Shown here: positions 1 through 8,400 of the stretch, piece by piece | Position numbering within the stretch: position 1 is the stretch's first letter | Layout: each line of letters begins with the position of its first letter | Assembly: GCA_964580315.1 (NCBI GenBank) | Contig: CAZOKH010000012.1 | Span: forward strand, 1 to 52,293 | Reading direction: 5' to 3' | From: CAZOKH01 sp964580315 | GTDB lineage: Bacteria > Chloroflexota > Anaerolineae > Anaerolineales > Anaerolineaceae | Length of the DNA: 52,293 nt | Translations under genes and position numbers: made by a program | The notes under the pieces: generated by a model | Database searches by the model: none | Seen by the model: the letters and a program-made list of their open reading frames with translations, nothing else | Told to the model about the DNA's origin: nothing

Positions 1-611
1 AATCCGACATCCAAAGCTGAGTTAAATCCGGCTTCAATCCGTTTGGAAAAATCCATTTTTTCACCTTTTTCAAGAGAAGGTACAAAACGCACGGGGAATG
101 TCTCTTGCAATGACCGGCTGTTAATCCCTGAACTATATGGAGGGGGAGCAGTAGCTAATAGAAAAATATCGCCTTCTTCAATTTGAATGTCTCCCTTGAA
201 TGAAGCAGCAGATAGAATCATTCCTCCAACTGCCTGTTCGCCAAAACGGGTGTACATTTCCTTTGTGTAAGGTAACCATTTGACGCCTGAATAATCTGAA
301 CGGCAGGATGTTCTTGCCCAAACATGTGGTTGAAAGGGTAATGCATCTGATTTTCTTTCACTCAAGAAAGGTGCATAATCCTTATAAGTTGTCAAGGGAA
401 CTTGATCACGAAATTCATTAACACTTTGCGGTTTGCGTTTCCCCATAATTGCTTGACCGATTTTGCTATCATAGACTAAATCAATCTGTTCCAGCAATAA
501 TCGGTTTTGTATTTCCATGAATTCTTCCATGGAAAGATCCAAAAATCCCCAATGGCGTGACCAAATTTCTTCTTTACGGCCCTGTTTGAATAGTTCAAGC
601 GTTGATATCAT
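1..611 (-). CDS. GH3-like acyl-adenylating protein, N-terminal part (cut by window edge)
   Basis: An open frame runs on the minus strand from ATG at 611 to the left edge with no stop, giving about 203 residues. A good Shine-Dalgarno (GGAGGGAAGAG) sits just before the ATG. The ATG lies 17 nt inside the end of the methyltransferase gene, so the two are translationally coupled. The translation has the look of the GH3 family (GH3 auxin-responsive promoter family, acyl-adenylate-forming enzymes), notably a VPLTTYKDYAPFL stretch near residue 71 that resembles the GH3 VPxxTYEDxxPYI block. The adenylation motifs that would prove the family partly lie outside the window. In bacteria GH3 homologues have no settled substrate, so only acyl/amino-acid ligation is suggested. 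Family assignment is from pattern recognition. Confidence 0.6.
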   Translation of the reverse strand, partial: MISTLELFKQGRKEEIWSRHWGFLDLSMEEFMEIQNRLLLEQIDLVYDSKIGQAIMGKRKPQSVNEFRDQVPLTTYKDYAPFLSERKSDALPFQPHVWARTSCRSDYSGVKWLPYTKEMYTRFGEQAVGGMILSAASFKGDIQIEEGDIFLLATAPPPYSSGINSRSLQETFPVRFVPSLEKGEKMDFSKRIEAGFNSALDVG

Positions 612-1344
612 CTCTTCCCTCCACATTTTTTTTGGCTTGAATAATGAGCGGCTTCGGAATCCAAAAGTAGCGTGAATTCATCGTTGTGATTTCGATTTCG
701 CCAAAACCAGCTTTTTCCAGCTGTTTTTTCCATTGCTGCATGGTGTAAATATTCGGGAGCGCAGAAAGCTCGGCCTGAGCACGTGAATAGCTTTCGACAA
801 TTGAAAAATAGATCAGAGTAAATAATCCAATGATCCATCTGATCACGGGGTTCGACCAATTGTCTGCCCCTCCAACATCGGCAAGTAATAAATTGCCGCG
901 ATTTTTTAAAACGCGGTGCATTTCAGCCAGCATTATGGGAGGATTCATGTGGTGGGTTGCCAGTCCACAGATCAGCCAATTAAAACTATTGGATGCAAAA
1001 GGCATTTGCATTGCATTGGCATTAACAAGAGCTGGCAAATTTTTAATGGATTGGGATTTAAAATTTGTGACGCCGTGTTTGAGCATACCACGGGTTAAAT
1101 CCAGCCCAACGATCTGCGGCGGCGATTCATGTTTGTTAATTATGCTTCGTGGGATAACACATGTTCCGGTTGCAACATCCAAAACAATCTCATCGGGATT
1201 GGGGGTGAAATGCTTTAGCAAAGACTCGACAAATTCACCATAACAATTTCCCCAGAATCGCTTTAGTTCACCATCCACTTTTGTTTCATAATTGGGTGCC
1301 ATTTCCTGGAAAGCTTCTGTGACGAATTTCTCTGTCGATTTCAT
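595..1344 (-). CDS. Class I SAM-dependent methyltransferase (UbiE-like)
   Basis: A 249-residue Rossmann-type methyltransferase. Motif I is seen as EIVLDVATGT at residues 52-61, the acidic ribose-binding residue in GLDLTRGML around 80-88, and the post-motif LNAxAMQMPFxxxxF-like stretch at 109-121, which is typical of UbiE/COQ5 relatives. A hydrophobic stretch at about 167-184 suggests membrane association or a lipid-like substrate. The start ATG has an AGAGG Shine-Dalgarno 5 nt upstream. It is first in an operon with the GH3-like gene, whose ATG overlaps its last codons, so the pair may make or modify one small molecule or lipid. The substrate is unknown; a role in quinone biosynthesis cannot be claimed because no other quinone gene is nearby. 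Confidence 0.75.
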   Translation of the reverse strand: MKSTEKFVTEAFQEMAPNYETKVDGELKRFWGNCYGEFVESLLKHFTPNPDEIVLDVATGTCVIPRSIINKHESPPQIVGLDLTRGMLKHGVTNFKSQSIKNLPALVNANAMQMPFASNSFNWLICGLATHHMNPPIMLAEMHRVLKNRGNLLLADVGGADNWSNPVIRWIIGLFTLIYFSIVESYSRAQAELSALPNIYTMQQWKKQLEKAGFGEIEITTMNSRYFWIPKPLIIQAKKNVEGRDDINA

Positions 1345-1392
1345 TGAATACCTCTTTGCGCATTATTTTTGGCACAGCAACCAGAATCAGAG

Positions 1393-1410
1393 ATACCATT
1401 TCTGTGGTAT
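1393..1410. repeat. Short inverted repeat in leader of the methyltransferase gene
   Basis: ATACCA-tttctg-TGGTAT, with perfect 6-bp arms, lies just downstream of the predicted -10 of the minus-strand promoter and upstream of the methyltransferase start. It could be an operator half-site pair. Function is unproven. Confidence 0.3.
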
Positions 1411-1417
1411 GGATTTT

Positions 1418-1445
1418 TTTATATGAGTTGATTAACTTTAAACAA
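1418..1445 (-). promoter_or_regulatory. Predicted sigma-70-type promoter for methyltransferase-GH3 operon
   Basis: On the minus strand TTGTTT (1440-1445) is followed after 16 bp by TATAAA (1418-1423). The predicted transcript starts near 1411, giving a leader of about 65 nt that contains the 1393-1410 inverted repeat. Confidence 0.45.
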
Positions 1446-1502
1446 CAAGGATAAATATGGAATGGGAAATAAAAAACACTAATGAAAAAAACAACGATAA
1501 AT

Positions 1503-1538
1503 AAAAGCCATCCTCATTGTGAGGATGGCTTTTATTTT
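1503..1538 (-). terminator. Intrinsic terminator after the acetyl-CoA synthetase gene
   Basis: A 14-bp stem (1503-1516 with 1520-1533) has a three-base loop. On the minus strand it is followed by a U-rich tail, and it lies 25 nt beyond the stop codon. A-rich sequence on the other side makes it potentially bidirectional. Confidence 0.8.
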
Positions 1539-1562
1539 ACACGTAAAAAACGCGTTAATCAA

Positions 1563-3677
1563 CTACTTTTTCTTCAAGATGATGCGCGCATCAACAACTT
1601 TCAAGCCTTGCCCATTTTCGTAAACAAGCACCGGGTTAGCATCCGATTCGCTAATCTCGTCAGCCAGATCAAGCACCATGTTTGAGTACTGGCAAATTGT
1701 TTTGGCAAGCGCTTCGCGATCACGTGGTTTTTCACCACGCGCACCAGCCAAAATGGGAGCGCCGCGAATTTCACTGATCATTCTGGTTGCCTGATTAGAC
1801 GAAACCGGCGTGACGCGGAATGTGACATCTTTTAGCACTTCGACAAAAATACCGCCAAGACCAAACATCATGGTGGGGCCAAAGGTGGCGTCGTTTACCG
1901 AGCCTAAAATAACCTCTGTTCCCCAGGGGGCCATTTCTTGAATGACAATACCATGAATGTTGGCATTGGCTTTGTAGGCTTTTGAATTGGCCATAATAGT
2001 CTTAAATGCTTCGCGAACACCTTGTTCGTCTTTTACATTGACCTTAACGCCGCCGGCATCGGATTTGTGCAGAATGTCAGGCGATACCACTTTCATAACA
2101 ACCGGGTAGCCGATTTTCTGCGCCAGTTCTACGGCCTGGTCTTCCGTTTTTGCCAGGTAATTCTGCGTGATGGGCAAACCGTACGCCGCAAAGACCTGTT
2201 TAGCTTCCACTTCAGTCAATGAATCGCGTCCATCAGCGCGCGCGTCAGCGATAATTTTTAGGGCTTTCTCACGGTCAACGCCGTCGTAAACAACTTCTTT
2301 GTCATTGAGCATTTCCTGAACGCGAGCATATTCACGCAGGGCTGCCATGGCGTTGATGGCTGTGTCGGGAGCGGCGTAGGCGGGGATGCCGTGTTCTACC
2401 AGCCATTTCATGGCATTGTCAGATTTTTCACCGCCAACATACGACACTGTGATAGGTTTGTCTTTGATACCCGATTCAAGCACAGCCTGATGAATACCTT
2501 CAGCAATTTCTTGTGGATTGCTGACGGCAGTTTCGCAATAGAGCACAACCAGTCCGTCTACCCAGGGATGCGTCATGGAATAGCGCACTGCATCAACATA
2601 CCATTCCGTGCCAGCCTGCCCGGTAATATCCACGGGATTTTTTGCGGAACCAAAATCGGGCATGTGTTTCTTTAATTCAGTCTGCACATCTTCGGGGGCA
2701 AAGGTAAGCGGAATTCCATAGCGTTCAGCGGCGTCAGTTGCCAAAACACCAACCCCACCGCCGTTTGTAATAATTAGTAGATGATCACCTTTTAAGGAGG
2801 GCTGAAGAGACAGGGCAAGCGTGCGGTCAAAAAGGTTATCCAAATCGGTGGCCTGCACGACACCTGCTTGTTGGAAAGCCGAGCCATAAACCTTGGCTGC
2901 GCCAGCAAGCGACCCCGTATGTGAAGCCGCAGCCGCAGCGCCGTGTGCAGAAACGCCAGCCTTCAATGCAATAATCGGTTTTTTGGCCTTTTTGCATACA
3001 TCGATAAAGGAACGTCCGTTCTTGAATCCTTCGACATATAAGGAAATGCAGAAGGTCTGATCATCTTTATTTAACCATTCGATTGTATCTGCAATGTCAA
3101 TGTCTGACATATTGCCGATGGAGACCAATTTGTCGAAGCCAACACCACGGGTATATGAAGCTGCATCCAGCGCAATTAACAATGCACCGCTTTGCGAAAC
3201 CAACGCTGCTTTTCCATTGAAGGGAAGGAAGGGGGCAAATGAGGCGTTCATTTTTCCCGAGTTGGATAAGACGCCCACAATGTTCGGCCCCAAAACGCGC
3301 ATTCCATAACGATTTGCGGTTTCAACAATTTGATCTTCCAATTCGTGGTTGCCAACTTCGCCAAAACCTGAAGTGATAACAATAAATCCTTTAACGCCTT
3401 TCTTACCGCACTGTTCAGTAATGCCCAAAACCGTTTTGGCCGGTGTGGTAATTACAGCAGCATCAATTGAACCTGGGACCTCGTCGATGCTGGGGTAGCA
3501 TTTCAATCCCAAAATTTCTGTCGCGGTAGGGTTGATGGGATATACTTTGCCTTCGTATTTGCTATCGATGAGATTTTTTACAACTGTGTAGCCAATTTTT
3601 CCGGGTGTTGCTGAAGCTCCCACCACAGCGATTGATTGGGGTTGGAAAATGCTATCCAGAATCTTGGTCTTGTCCAC
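1563..3677 (-). CDS. Acetate--CoA ligase (ADP-forming), fused alpha-beta
   Basis: ADP-forming acyl-CoA synthetase: acyl-CoA + ADP + Pi to acid + CoA + ATP, the ATP-yielding last step of fermentation in many anaerobes. About 704 residues with the family's fused order: CoA-binding Rossmann domain (AVVGASATPGKIG near the N-terminus), two succinyl-CoA-ligase-like domains, and a C-terminal ATP-grasp domain (from about residue 495, with the LHKSDAGGV block). The histidine in ASHTGSLAG (about residue 253) is the likely phosphohistidine, by family. I chose GTG at 3677 because a GAGGAGG Shine-Dalgarno sits 6 nt upstream; an in-frame TTG 15 nt earlier is itself part of that Shine-Dalgarno. It appears to be transcribed alone and ends at a strong terminator. 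The acyl substrate (acetate, propionate or aryl acids) cannot be decided from sequence. Confidence 0.88.
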   Translation of the reverse strand: MDKTKILDSIFQPQSIAVVGASATPGKIGYTVVKNLIDSKYEGKVYPINPTATEILGLKCYPSIDEVPGSIDAAVITTPAKTVLGITEQCGKKGVKGFIVITSGFGEVGNHELEDQIVETANRYGMRVLGPNIVGVLSNSGKMNASFAPFLPFNGKAALVSQSGALLIALDAASYTRGVGFDKLVSIGNMSDIDIADTIEWLNKDDQTFCISLYVEGFKNGRSFIDVCKKAKKPIIALKAGVSAHGAAAAASHTGSLAGAAKVYGSAFQQAGVVQATDLDNLFDRTLALSLQPSLKGDHLLIITNGGGVGVLATDAAERYGIPLTFAPEDVQTELKKHMPDFGSAKNPVDITGQAGTEWYVDAVRYSMTHPWVDGLVVLYCETAVSNPQEIAEGIHQAVLESGIKDKPITVSYVGGEKSDNAMKWLVEHGIPAYAAPDTAINAMAALREYARVQEMLNDKEVVYDGVDREKALKIIADARADGRDSLTEVEAKQVFAAYGLPITQNYLAKTEDQAVELAQKIGYPVVMKVVSPDILHKSDAGGVKVNVKDEQGVREAFKTIMANSKAYKANANIHGIVIQEMAPWGTEVILGSVNDATFGPTMMFGLGGIFVEVLKDVTFRVTPVSSNQATRMISEIRGAPILAGARGEKPRDREALAKTICQYSNMVLDLADEISESDANPVLVYENGQGLKVVDARIILKKK

Positions 3678-3795
3678 TTTGTTCCTCCTCAAAAAACATA
3701 TATTTATTTCAAAAGAATACCATGTTTATTACATGAAAAACCTTAACATATCTATTTTACGCATTTTTTTTCATACAAAAGTACTAATTAACCGG

Positions 3796-3835
3796 GATAT
3801 TTATCACTATCCTGGTAAAGTTTTTTTTCGCAACA
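3796..3835. other. Intergenic imperfect hairpin with flanking T-runs
   Basis: The 177-base gap between 3678 and 3854 is AT-rich and holds an imperfect 9-bp stem (around 3798-3824, one A-C mismatch). On the plus strand it is followed by an eight-T run. No plus-strand gene precedes it, so it is at best a weak bidirectional terminator for the zinc-ribbon gene ending at 3855. Confidence 0.25.
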
Positions 3836-3854
3836 ACCCTTTTTTTTCTGGGCA

Positions 3855-4919
3855 TCATTCGGGTTGAATCTCGACAATGCCCCCCATCCTGTTTTTTGTG
3901 ATTTTCCAAACAGACCCAACAGCCATTTTTTGGAATTCGGAAAAATCTGTTGTGGAATACTCAAACAGACCGTCTTGATCACTAAAAACAATGATGTATT
4001 CTTCGTCTTGGCCGCCGATTCTTTGATCACTTTCCAATACAGGTTCAGGCCATTGGGGTTCAAGGTCGCTGCCCTCGGCGACCATTGTCTCGATAATTGT
4101 CCAGTCTTCAACAATAAAATCGCAGTAGTCTTCATAGACGTGGTACTCGCAATCCTGAACAACTTCGGCGACACCATTACCACGATCTACTGTGTATGGT
4201 TCTCCACATTCTTCCACTGCATTGGGGGCAGGTTCATCCTGCGTGTGATGTTCACGCGATTCGCACGATTCGATTTGTGCATCATACGGAATGTTTTCTC
4301 GCCAGTCAGACTTTTCGACGGGACCAATTTCTTCGATATTGATTGAACGCGACCAACTGACAGAATTTACAGTTGCGGTTTCGCTTCCCTTTGGTGAAAA
4401 TGCAAAAAATAACAATCCGCAAAGAGCAATCAGTATTACGGCTGCGATACCGATTGGCATCCAGTTTACTTTTTTGGCAGCAATTTCTTGTTTGGGTTTT
4501 TCTTTATGCGTTAAGCTGGCGCCACAACCTGAACAGTTTAGTGCCGATGCCGGGTTGACCGTCCCGCATGCCGGACAGGTGATCGTTTTCGCTTCATTGT
4601 CTTTCGCAAAGGTGCCTAAAACTTTTCCTGCTTCACGCGCCTTTCCTTCTTTCAGATCTGCGCCACAATTAACACAGACTTTTGCCGAGGCAGGGTTTCG
4701 TGCGCCGCAAAATGCACAATGAATATCGGGGCCTTGTTCTGCTGCCGCAATTTTTTCTTTTTCGGTGATTAATTCTTGTTGGGTTTTTTGTTTAAATTCA
4801 ACATTATCGGGCTGCGGTGCACCGCAACCGCTGCATTTTTTTGCTAACCCCGGATTGTTCGTTTGACAGTTTGGACAGGTCCAATATAATTCTGTGTAAC
4901 CCAGTTGTTTTTTTGCCAT
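3855..4919 (-). CDS. Membrane protein with three N-terminal zinc ribbons
   Basis: A 354-residue protein of unknown role. The N-terminal half carries three four-cysteine zinc-binding units: C15/C18/C29/C32 (RanBP2-like, W before the first Cys), C68/C71/C82/C85 and C115/C118/C129/C132. A single transmembrane helix follows at about 153-174, then a 180-residue acidic domain with several cysteines. By the positive-inside rule (KK before the helix) the zinc ribbons should be cytoplasmic and the acidic domain external. An AGGAG Shine-Dalgarno precedes the ATG. This zinc-ribbon/helix/extracytoplasmic layout recurs in other genes of the window. No catalytic motif is visible; a protein-protein or nucleic-acid contact role is only a guess. 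Confidence 0.75.
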   Translation of the reverse strand: MAKKQLGYTELYWTCPNCQTNNPGLAKKCSGCGAPQPDNVEFKQKTQQELITEKEKIAAAEQGPDIHCAFCGARNPASAKVCVNCGADLKEGKAREAGKVLGTFAKDNEAKTITCPACGTVNPASALNCSGCGASLTHKEKPKQEIAAKKVNWMPIGIAAVILIALCGLLFFAFSPKGSETATVNSVSWSRSINIEEIGPVEKSDWRENIPYDAQIESCESREHHTQDEPAPNAVEECGEPYTVDRGNGVAEVVQDCEYHVYEDYCDFIVEDWTIIETMVAEGSDLEPQWPEPVLESDQRIGGQDEEYIIVFSDQDGLFEYSTTDFSEFQKMAVGSVWKITKNRMGGIVEIQPE

Positions 4920-4959
4920 GGCTTATTCTCCTGCTAACACACTCCTTGAATACTTAATT

Positions 4960-4968
4960 ATTTTAACA
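4960..4968 (-). promoter_or_regulatory. Extended -10 promoter for the triple zinc-ribbon gene
   Basis: TGTTAAAAT on the minus strand matches TGnTAnnnT. It lies about 40 nt before the ATG at 4919. No clear -35 is seen. Confidence 0.4.
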
Positions 4969-4983
4969 GTAATTTAAAAAAAT

Positions 4984-5017
4984 AAAAAAGCTCAGACAAC
5001 ACTGTCTGAGCTTTTTT
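4984..5017 (-). terminator. Terminator after secF (bidirectional)
   Basis: A 15-bp stem (4984-4998 with 5003-5017) has a four-base loop, with A-run and T-run flanks in both directions. It lies just past the secF stop. Confidence 0.88.
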
Positions 5018-5026
5018 GATCGGATT

Positions 5027-5950
5027 TTAGGCTGCTGAAGCCTTTCCACGGGAGAACCATGTTTTCCATTCCTGGTTTTCCCAGACCACCAGCAAGGGGG
5101 CGGCTGTGAAAATGGATGAATAGGTACCTGAAAGCATGCCAACCAAAAGGATGATGGCAAATTCTCTCAGGGTGACGCCGCCAAACAAAGCCAATGCAAG
5201 CAACATAAATTCAGAGGTCATCAACTGGGTATTAATGGAGCGCCCAAGGGTTTGAACAATGGAATGATTGGCGAGTTGTTCAAAACTGATTTTTCGCAGA
5301 ATTCCTCTGTTTTCTCGAATGCGGTCAAACACCACGATTTTATCTTGAACCGAAAAGCCGATGACAGTCAGCAATGCGGTTAGCGACATCGTGTCAAATT
5401 GCCATCCCAAGAACTTGCCCCCCAGGGCAGATATGCTGAGGACAATGAGAACATCGTGGATCATGGCTATAATGGCGCATACGCCATATCGGAAAGCATT
5501 CGGGATGCCCCGGAAAGCAATCGTAATGTAGATGATGACACCCAACGCGGCAACGGCAACAGCTCCAAAAGCCCTGCTGGTGACTTCTTTTCCAATCACA
5601 GGTCCAACGCTGTCGAATTGTAGAACTGTGATTTCGTCGTCAAAATACTCTTCCATCGTGGAGACGATTTTGGTGCGGATATCTTCATCGAGATATTGTG
5701 AGCGAATGATCAAAACATCGGTGCCGGTGGTTTGAACCTGCGAATCGGTAATTCCCAACTCGTTGTAGAGCTTTACAACATCGGCAGGTTGAGGAGCGGT
5801 GCCTGAACTAAAACGCACTTCCAGCATGCTTCCGCCGGTGAAATCGATTGACATGGGCATATACCCAAGGAAAAGGAGAACTATACCGGGGATAATGATC
5901 AACAGTGAGAGTGCAAAGAAAATGTAGCGTTTACCAAGAATATCTATCAT
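5027..5950 (-). CDS. secF: Protein translocase subunit SecF
   Basis: The inner-membrane SecDF partner of SecYEG, which uses proton motive force to pull exported proteins outward. About 307 residues with the expected six helices: helix 1 near the N-terminus, then the periplasmic P1-like domain beginning with SIDFTGGSMLEVRF, and the C-terminal five-helix RND bundle. The conserved block TVIGFSVQDKIVVFDRIREN replaces the more usual ND at the QD position. I chose ATG at 5950 because AAGGA lies 7 nt upstream and it starts 14 nt after the secD stop. A longer frame from 5980 would overlap secD and lacks a ribosome site. It is co-transcribed with secD. Confidence 0.95.
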   Translation of the reverse strand: MIDILGKRYIFFALSLLIIIPGIVLLFLGYMPMSIDFTGGSMLEVRFSSGTAPQPADVVKLYNELGITDSQVQTTGTDVLIIRSQYLDEDIRTKIVSTMEEYFDDEITVLQFDSVGPVIGKEVTSRAFGAVAVAALGVIIYITIAFRGIPNAFRYGVCAIIAMIHDVLIVLSISALGGKFLGWQFDTMSLTALLTVIGFSVQDKIVVFDRIRENRGILRKISFEQLANHSIVQTLGRSINTQLMTSEFMLLALALFGGVTLREFAIILLVGMLSGTYSSIFTAAPLLVVWENQEWKTWFSRGKASAA

Positions 5951-5964
5951 GGCTATTTCCTTTT

Positions 5965-7371
5965 TTAGATCCCGAACCATTTCAAATGGTTTTCGGGAGC
6001 TTTAAAGAACCCCATCGCGAGGCTTAATAACGTCCTCGTTACAACAATAGCGCAGAAAAGGCTAACAGCGACACCGATGGCAAGCGTCAATGCAAATCCC
6101 TTTACCGTGCTGGCGCCGTAAGCTGATCCGAACCAGAAAAGAATGCCGCTGGTGATCAGAGTGGCAAAGTTGGAATCGCGAATGGATGACCAGGCTCGTT
6201 TCCAACTTAATTCTACTGCTTGAAGCAAATTGCGCCCGCTTCGAAGCTCTTCTTTCAAGCGTTCAAAAATCAGGATATTTGCGTCCAGAGCGCCGCCTGT
6301 ACTGAGCAAAACACCCGCGATACCCGGCAGAGTAAGGGTAACGGGGATAAGTTTGAAGAGAGCTAATGTGATCAGTCCATAAGTGACAATGGAGAGGATG
6401 GCAATGAAACCGGGCAGGCGATAATAAATAGTCATGAACAATGCGACAATGATAACGCCAATGATCCCAGCGGTGATACTTTTCTGAAGGCTGTCCTGGC
6501 CCAGCGTGGGTCCGATAACCCGACTCTCGACAACTTTGAAGGGGATGGGCAGTGAACCGTAGCGTAGTTGAACTGCCAGGTTGTTGGCGCTTTCAAAAGT
6601 GAAATTGCCCGTGATAATTCCTGCGCCATCGGTGATCGGATTTTCAATGGTGGGAGTTGATATGATTTTCTTGTCCAAAACAATGGCAAGAACTTTACCA
6701 ACATTAGCGGTGGTGTATTCCTTGAAAACTTTTGCGCCCTCGTCTTTAAGTTCAAATTGGACAACATATTGACCAATTTGATCCTGGGTGACGTTGATCG
6801 TTTTTAATTGATCGCCAGTCATCACAGTGTGCCAGATTTTACCGGTCAAGTTTTCTTGATCCGTTAATGCTGATTCAGTTGCAGACTCAGTTGGCACAGC
6901 CGGTTCTGTTGTTGCGGCGGTTTCTGTTGCGTCTGATGCTGCCTGCCCGACATCCGTAAGAATGGATGTGCCGGGAGCTAAAACAGTGTCACCCATGTCA
7001 ACAAATTCCAATTGACCGGTTTCTTTTAGTACTGCGATCACTTCTTCAGTATTTGTCAAACCGGGGAATTCGCCCACAATGCGGCGATTGCCGGCAACCT
7101 GGAAGACAACTTCGCTCACACCCAACCCATTGGATCGATTTTCCAGAATGGTTTGAGCGTTTTGCAGATCTTCAGTGTTGACATCTGTGCCTGCGGGTAA
7201 ATCAGCCTCAAGAAGGACTTGCATACCTCCCTGAAGGTCTAATCCCAAAACGGTATCCAGACTGCGGCTGAAATCTCCGATCTTAATTCCCGGATTATTG
7301 GGGAGATTAACCCAAATCACCAGTGCGAGCAGAACTAGGATGATAAAGATTCTGACTACGTTTTTGTTCAT
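5965..7371 (-). CDS. secD: Protein translocase subunit SecD
   Basis: The larger subunit of SecDF. 468 residues: an N-terminal helix at about 5-23, the conserved VLGLDLQGGMQVLLEADLP block at about 41-59, a periplasmic region containing a Thr/Ala/Ser-rich low-complexity insert (around residues 135-165), and a C-terminal five-helix bundle with the LDANILIFERLKEEL signature (SecD AVDANVLIFER in most species). The start is preceded by GGAGG about 12 nt away, a rather long spacing. It is first in the secD-secF operon; no yajC is present here. Confidence 0.95.
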   Translation of the reverse strand: MNKNVVRIFIILVLLALVIWVNLPNNPGIKIGDFSRSLDTVLGLDLQGGMQVLLEADLPAGTDVNTEDLQNAQTILENRSNGLGVSEVVFQVAGNRRIVGEFPGLTNTEEVIAVLKETGQLEFVDMGDTVLAPGTSILTDVGQAASDATETAATTEPAVPTESATESALTDQENLTGKIWHTVMTGDQLKTINVTQDQIGQYVVQFELKDEGAKVFKEYTTANVGKVLAIVLDKKIISTPTIENPITDGAGIITGNFTFESANNLAVQLRYGSLPIPFKVVESRVIGPTLGQDSLQKSITAGIIGVIIVALFMTIYYRLPGFIAILSIVTYGLITLALFKLIPVTLTLPGIAGVLLSTGGALDANILIFERLKEELRSGRNLLQAVELSWKRAWSSIRDSNFATLITSGILFWFGSAYGASTVKGFALTLAIGVAVSLFCAIVVTRTLLSLAMGFFKAPENHLKWFGI

Positions 7372-7434
7372 GAGTTCATTGGCCTCCGCACAAACAAATG
7401 CCAGCCAAATTCATTGGCAGGCGTAATGCGTGAA

Positions 7435-7463
7435 ATTATACCGCAATTGATATTGTTTATTAA
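7435..7463 (-). promoter_or_regulatory. Promoter of secD-secF
   Basis: On the minus strand TTAATA (7458-7463), a 17-bp spacer and TATAAT (7435-7440). The -35 overlaps the stop codon of the upstream phosphatase gene. The predicted leader is about 57 nt. Confidence 0.55.
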
Positions 7464-8200
7464 TCTGAGAATGAAATTTCGCGCGTTTGATTGAAATCTG
7501 GTATGGGGAAGTTCACTGTCATGCGACGTGCCAGATCGCGTTCTTTTGAAATAACTCGCAGAACTACAACGCTAATGTCATCAACCGGTTGATGATTATC
7601 AAGGCTGAGCGCATCTGCCAAAATGGTATCCGCAATTTCCTGGCAAGTTGGGTCTTGTTCTTCCAGTAAAGATTTTAATAACGTGCGGACATCCATTTGC
7701 ATTCCATTTGAGCGGCCAGCATTCATCAGACCATCGGTGTACATTAAAACAGTCATGCCGGTTTCAATCGGAATCTCGGATATCGATGGGCGAATATTTG
7801 GAGCTGATCCGATTGGTTCGGGGGAGCCGTGTAATACTTGCACCGATTCGCGGCGTGCGATCAGAATGGGCATGGGGTTATTGCGGGCAAGAATGATGGT
7901 TCCGGTTGGAAAATCAACGGTCATTATGTTTAGAAATGCGGCAACAGCCCCCTTTTTTTCGGTGTACAGGTAATCGGATGCGGCCTGTGCGGATGCGCCT
8001 TCCCGAACACCTTCTGCCAGCAAGCTGATTGCCTTTCGAACCACCATGTTGGAAATTTGTTTGGCTTCTTTGCCAGATGATTGGCTGTCGGCCAGCACAA
8101 CCGAGATACCGCCTCCCGGGCGCTCAACTGTTTCCAATGTATCGCCGCTTTCAGGGGAGTTGTATTGATTTATTTTCGCAACAGCAATTTGAATCTCCAT
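7460..8200 (-). CDS. SpoIIE-type PP2C-like serine/threonine phosphatase
   Basis: A 246-residue single-domain protein of the PPM/SpoIIE family, metal-dependent Ser/Thr phosphatases that typically act on anti-sigma-antagonist or other phosphoproteins. Metal-ligand motifs are visible: VVLADSQSSGKEAK (D38; the usual DG is DS here), MYTDGL around 152-157, and DDISVVVL toward the C-terminus. It lacks the sensor (GAF, PAS, membrane) domains often fused to this family, so input must come from partners. No anti-sigma factor or STAS gene is adjacent. There is no Shine-Dalgarno; a TAAAAT hexamer ends 6 nt before the ATG, suggesting a leaderless mRNA. Confidence 0.78.
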   Translation of the reverse strand: MEIQIAVAKINQYNSPESGDTLETVERPGGGISVVLADSQSSGKEAKQISNMVVRKAISLLAEGVREGASAQAASDYLYTEKKGAVAAFLNIMTVDFPTGTIILARNNPMPILIARRESVQVLHGSPEPIGSAPNIRPSISEIPIETGMTVLMYTDGLMNAGRSNGMQMDVRTLLKSLLEEQDPTCQEIADTILADALSLDNHQPVDDISVVVLRVISKERDLARRMTVNFPIPDFNQTREISFSD

Positions 8201-8206
8201 GCATAT

Positions 8207-8212
8207 ATTTTA
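8207..8212 (-). promoter_or_regulatory. -10 element abutting the phosphatase start codon
   Basis: TAAAAT on the minus strand ends 6 nt before the ATG at 8200, with no ribosome-binding site between. A -35 is not convincing. Confidence 0.35.
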
Positions 8213-8283
8213 ATACAAAAGTGATTGCGTTGGAAATATTGGATTGTCCATGTTGGAAGAAATTGAAAAAAGCTCAACGAAAA

Positions 8284-8313
8284 TTAACCTAAAAATAAAG
8301 ATTGTGGTAAAAT
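8284..8313 (+). promoter_or_regulatory. Promoter of tRNA-Glu
   Basis: The extended -10 TGGTAAAAT (8305-8313) is preceded by a TTAACC-like -35 (8284-8289, 18-bp spacer). The mature tRNA begins 12 nt downstream of the -10. Confidence 0.6.
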
Positions 8314-8325
8314 GCTTGTCACCGC

Positions 8326-8398
8326 GCCTCCATCGTCTAGGGGACCAGGACGCAGCCCTTTCAAGGCTAAAACCAGGGTTCGAATCCCTGTGGAGGCA
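8326..8398 (+). tRNA. tRNA-Glu (anticodon TTC)
   Basis: A 73-nt cloverleaf: a 7-bp acceptor stem (8326-8332 with 8391-8397), a D-arm with the Glu-typical CGTCTAGGGGACCAGGACG, anticodon TTC at 8360-8362 in a CTTTCAA loop, and the GGTTCGAAT T-arm. The fifth anticodon-stem pair is weak (C-A). The 3' CCA is not encoded. A terminator follows directly. Confidence 0.95.
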
Positions 8399-8400
8399 CA

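Noticed and set aside
1482..1685. Plus-strand ORF of 67 codons
   Set aside because: It starts in the terminator region and runs antisense through the end of the acetyl-CoA synthetase gene. It has no ribosome site and no family resemblance.
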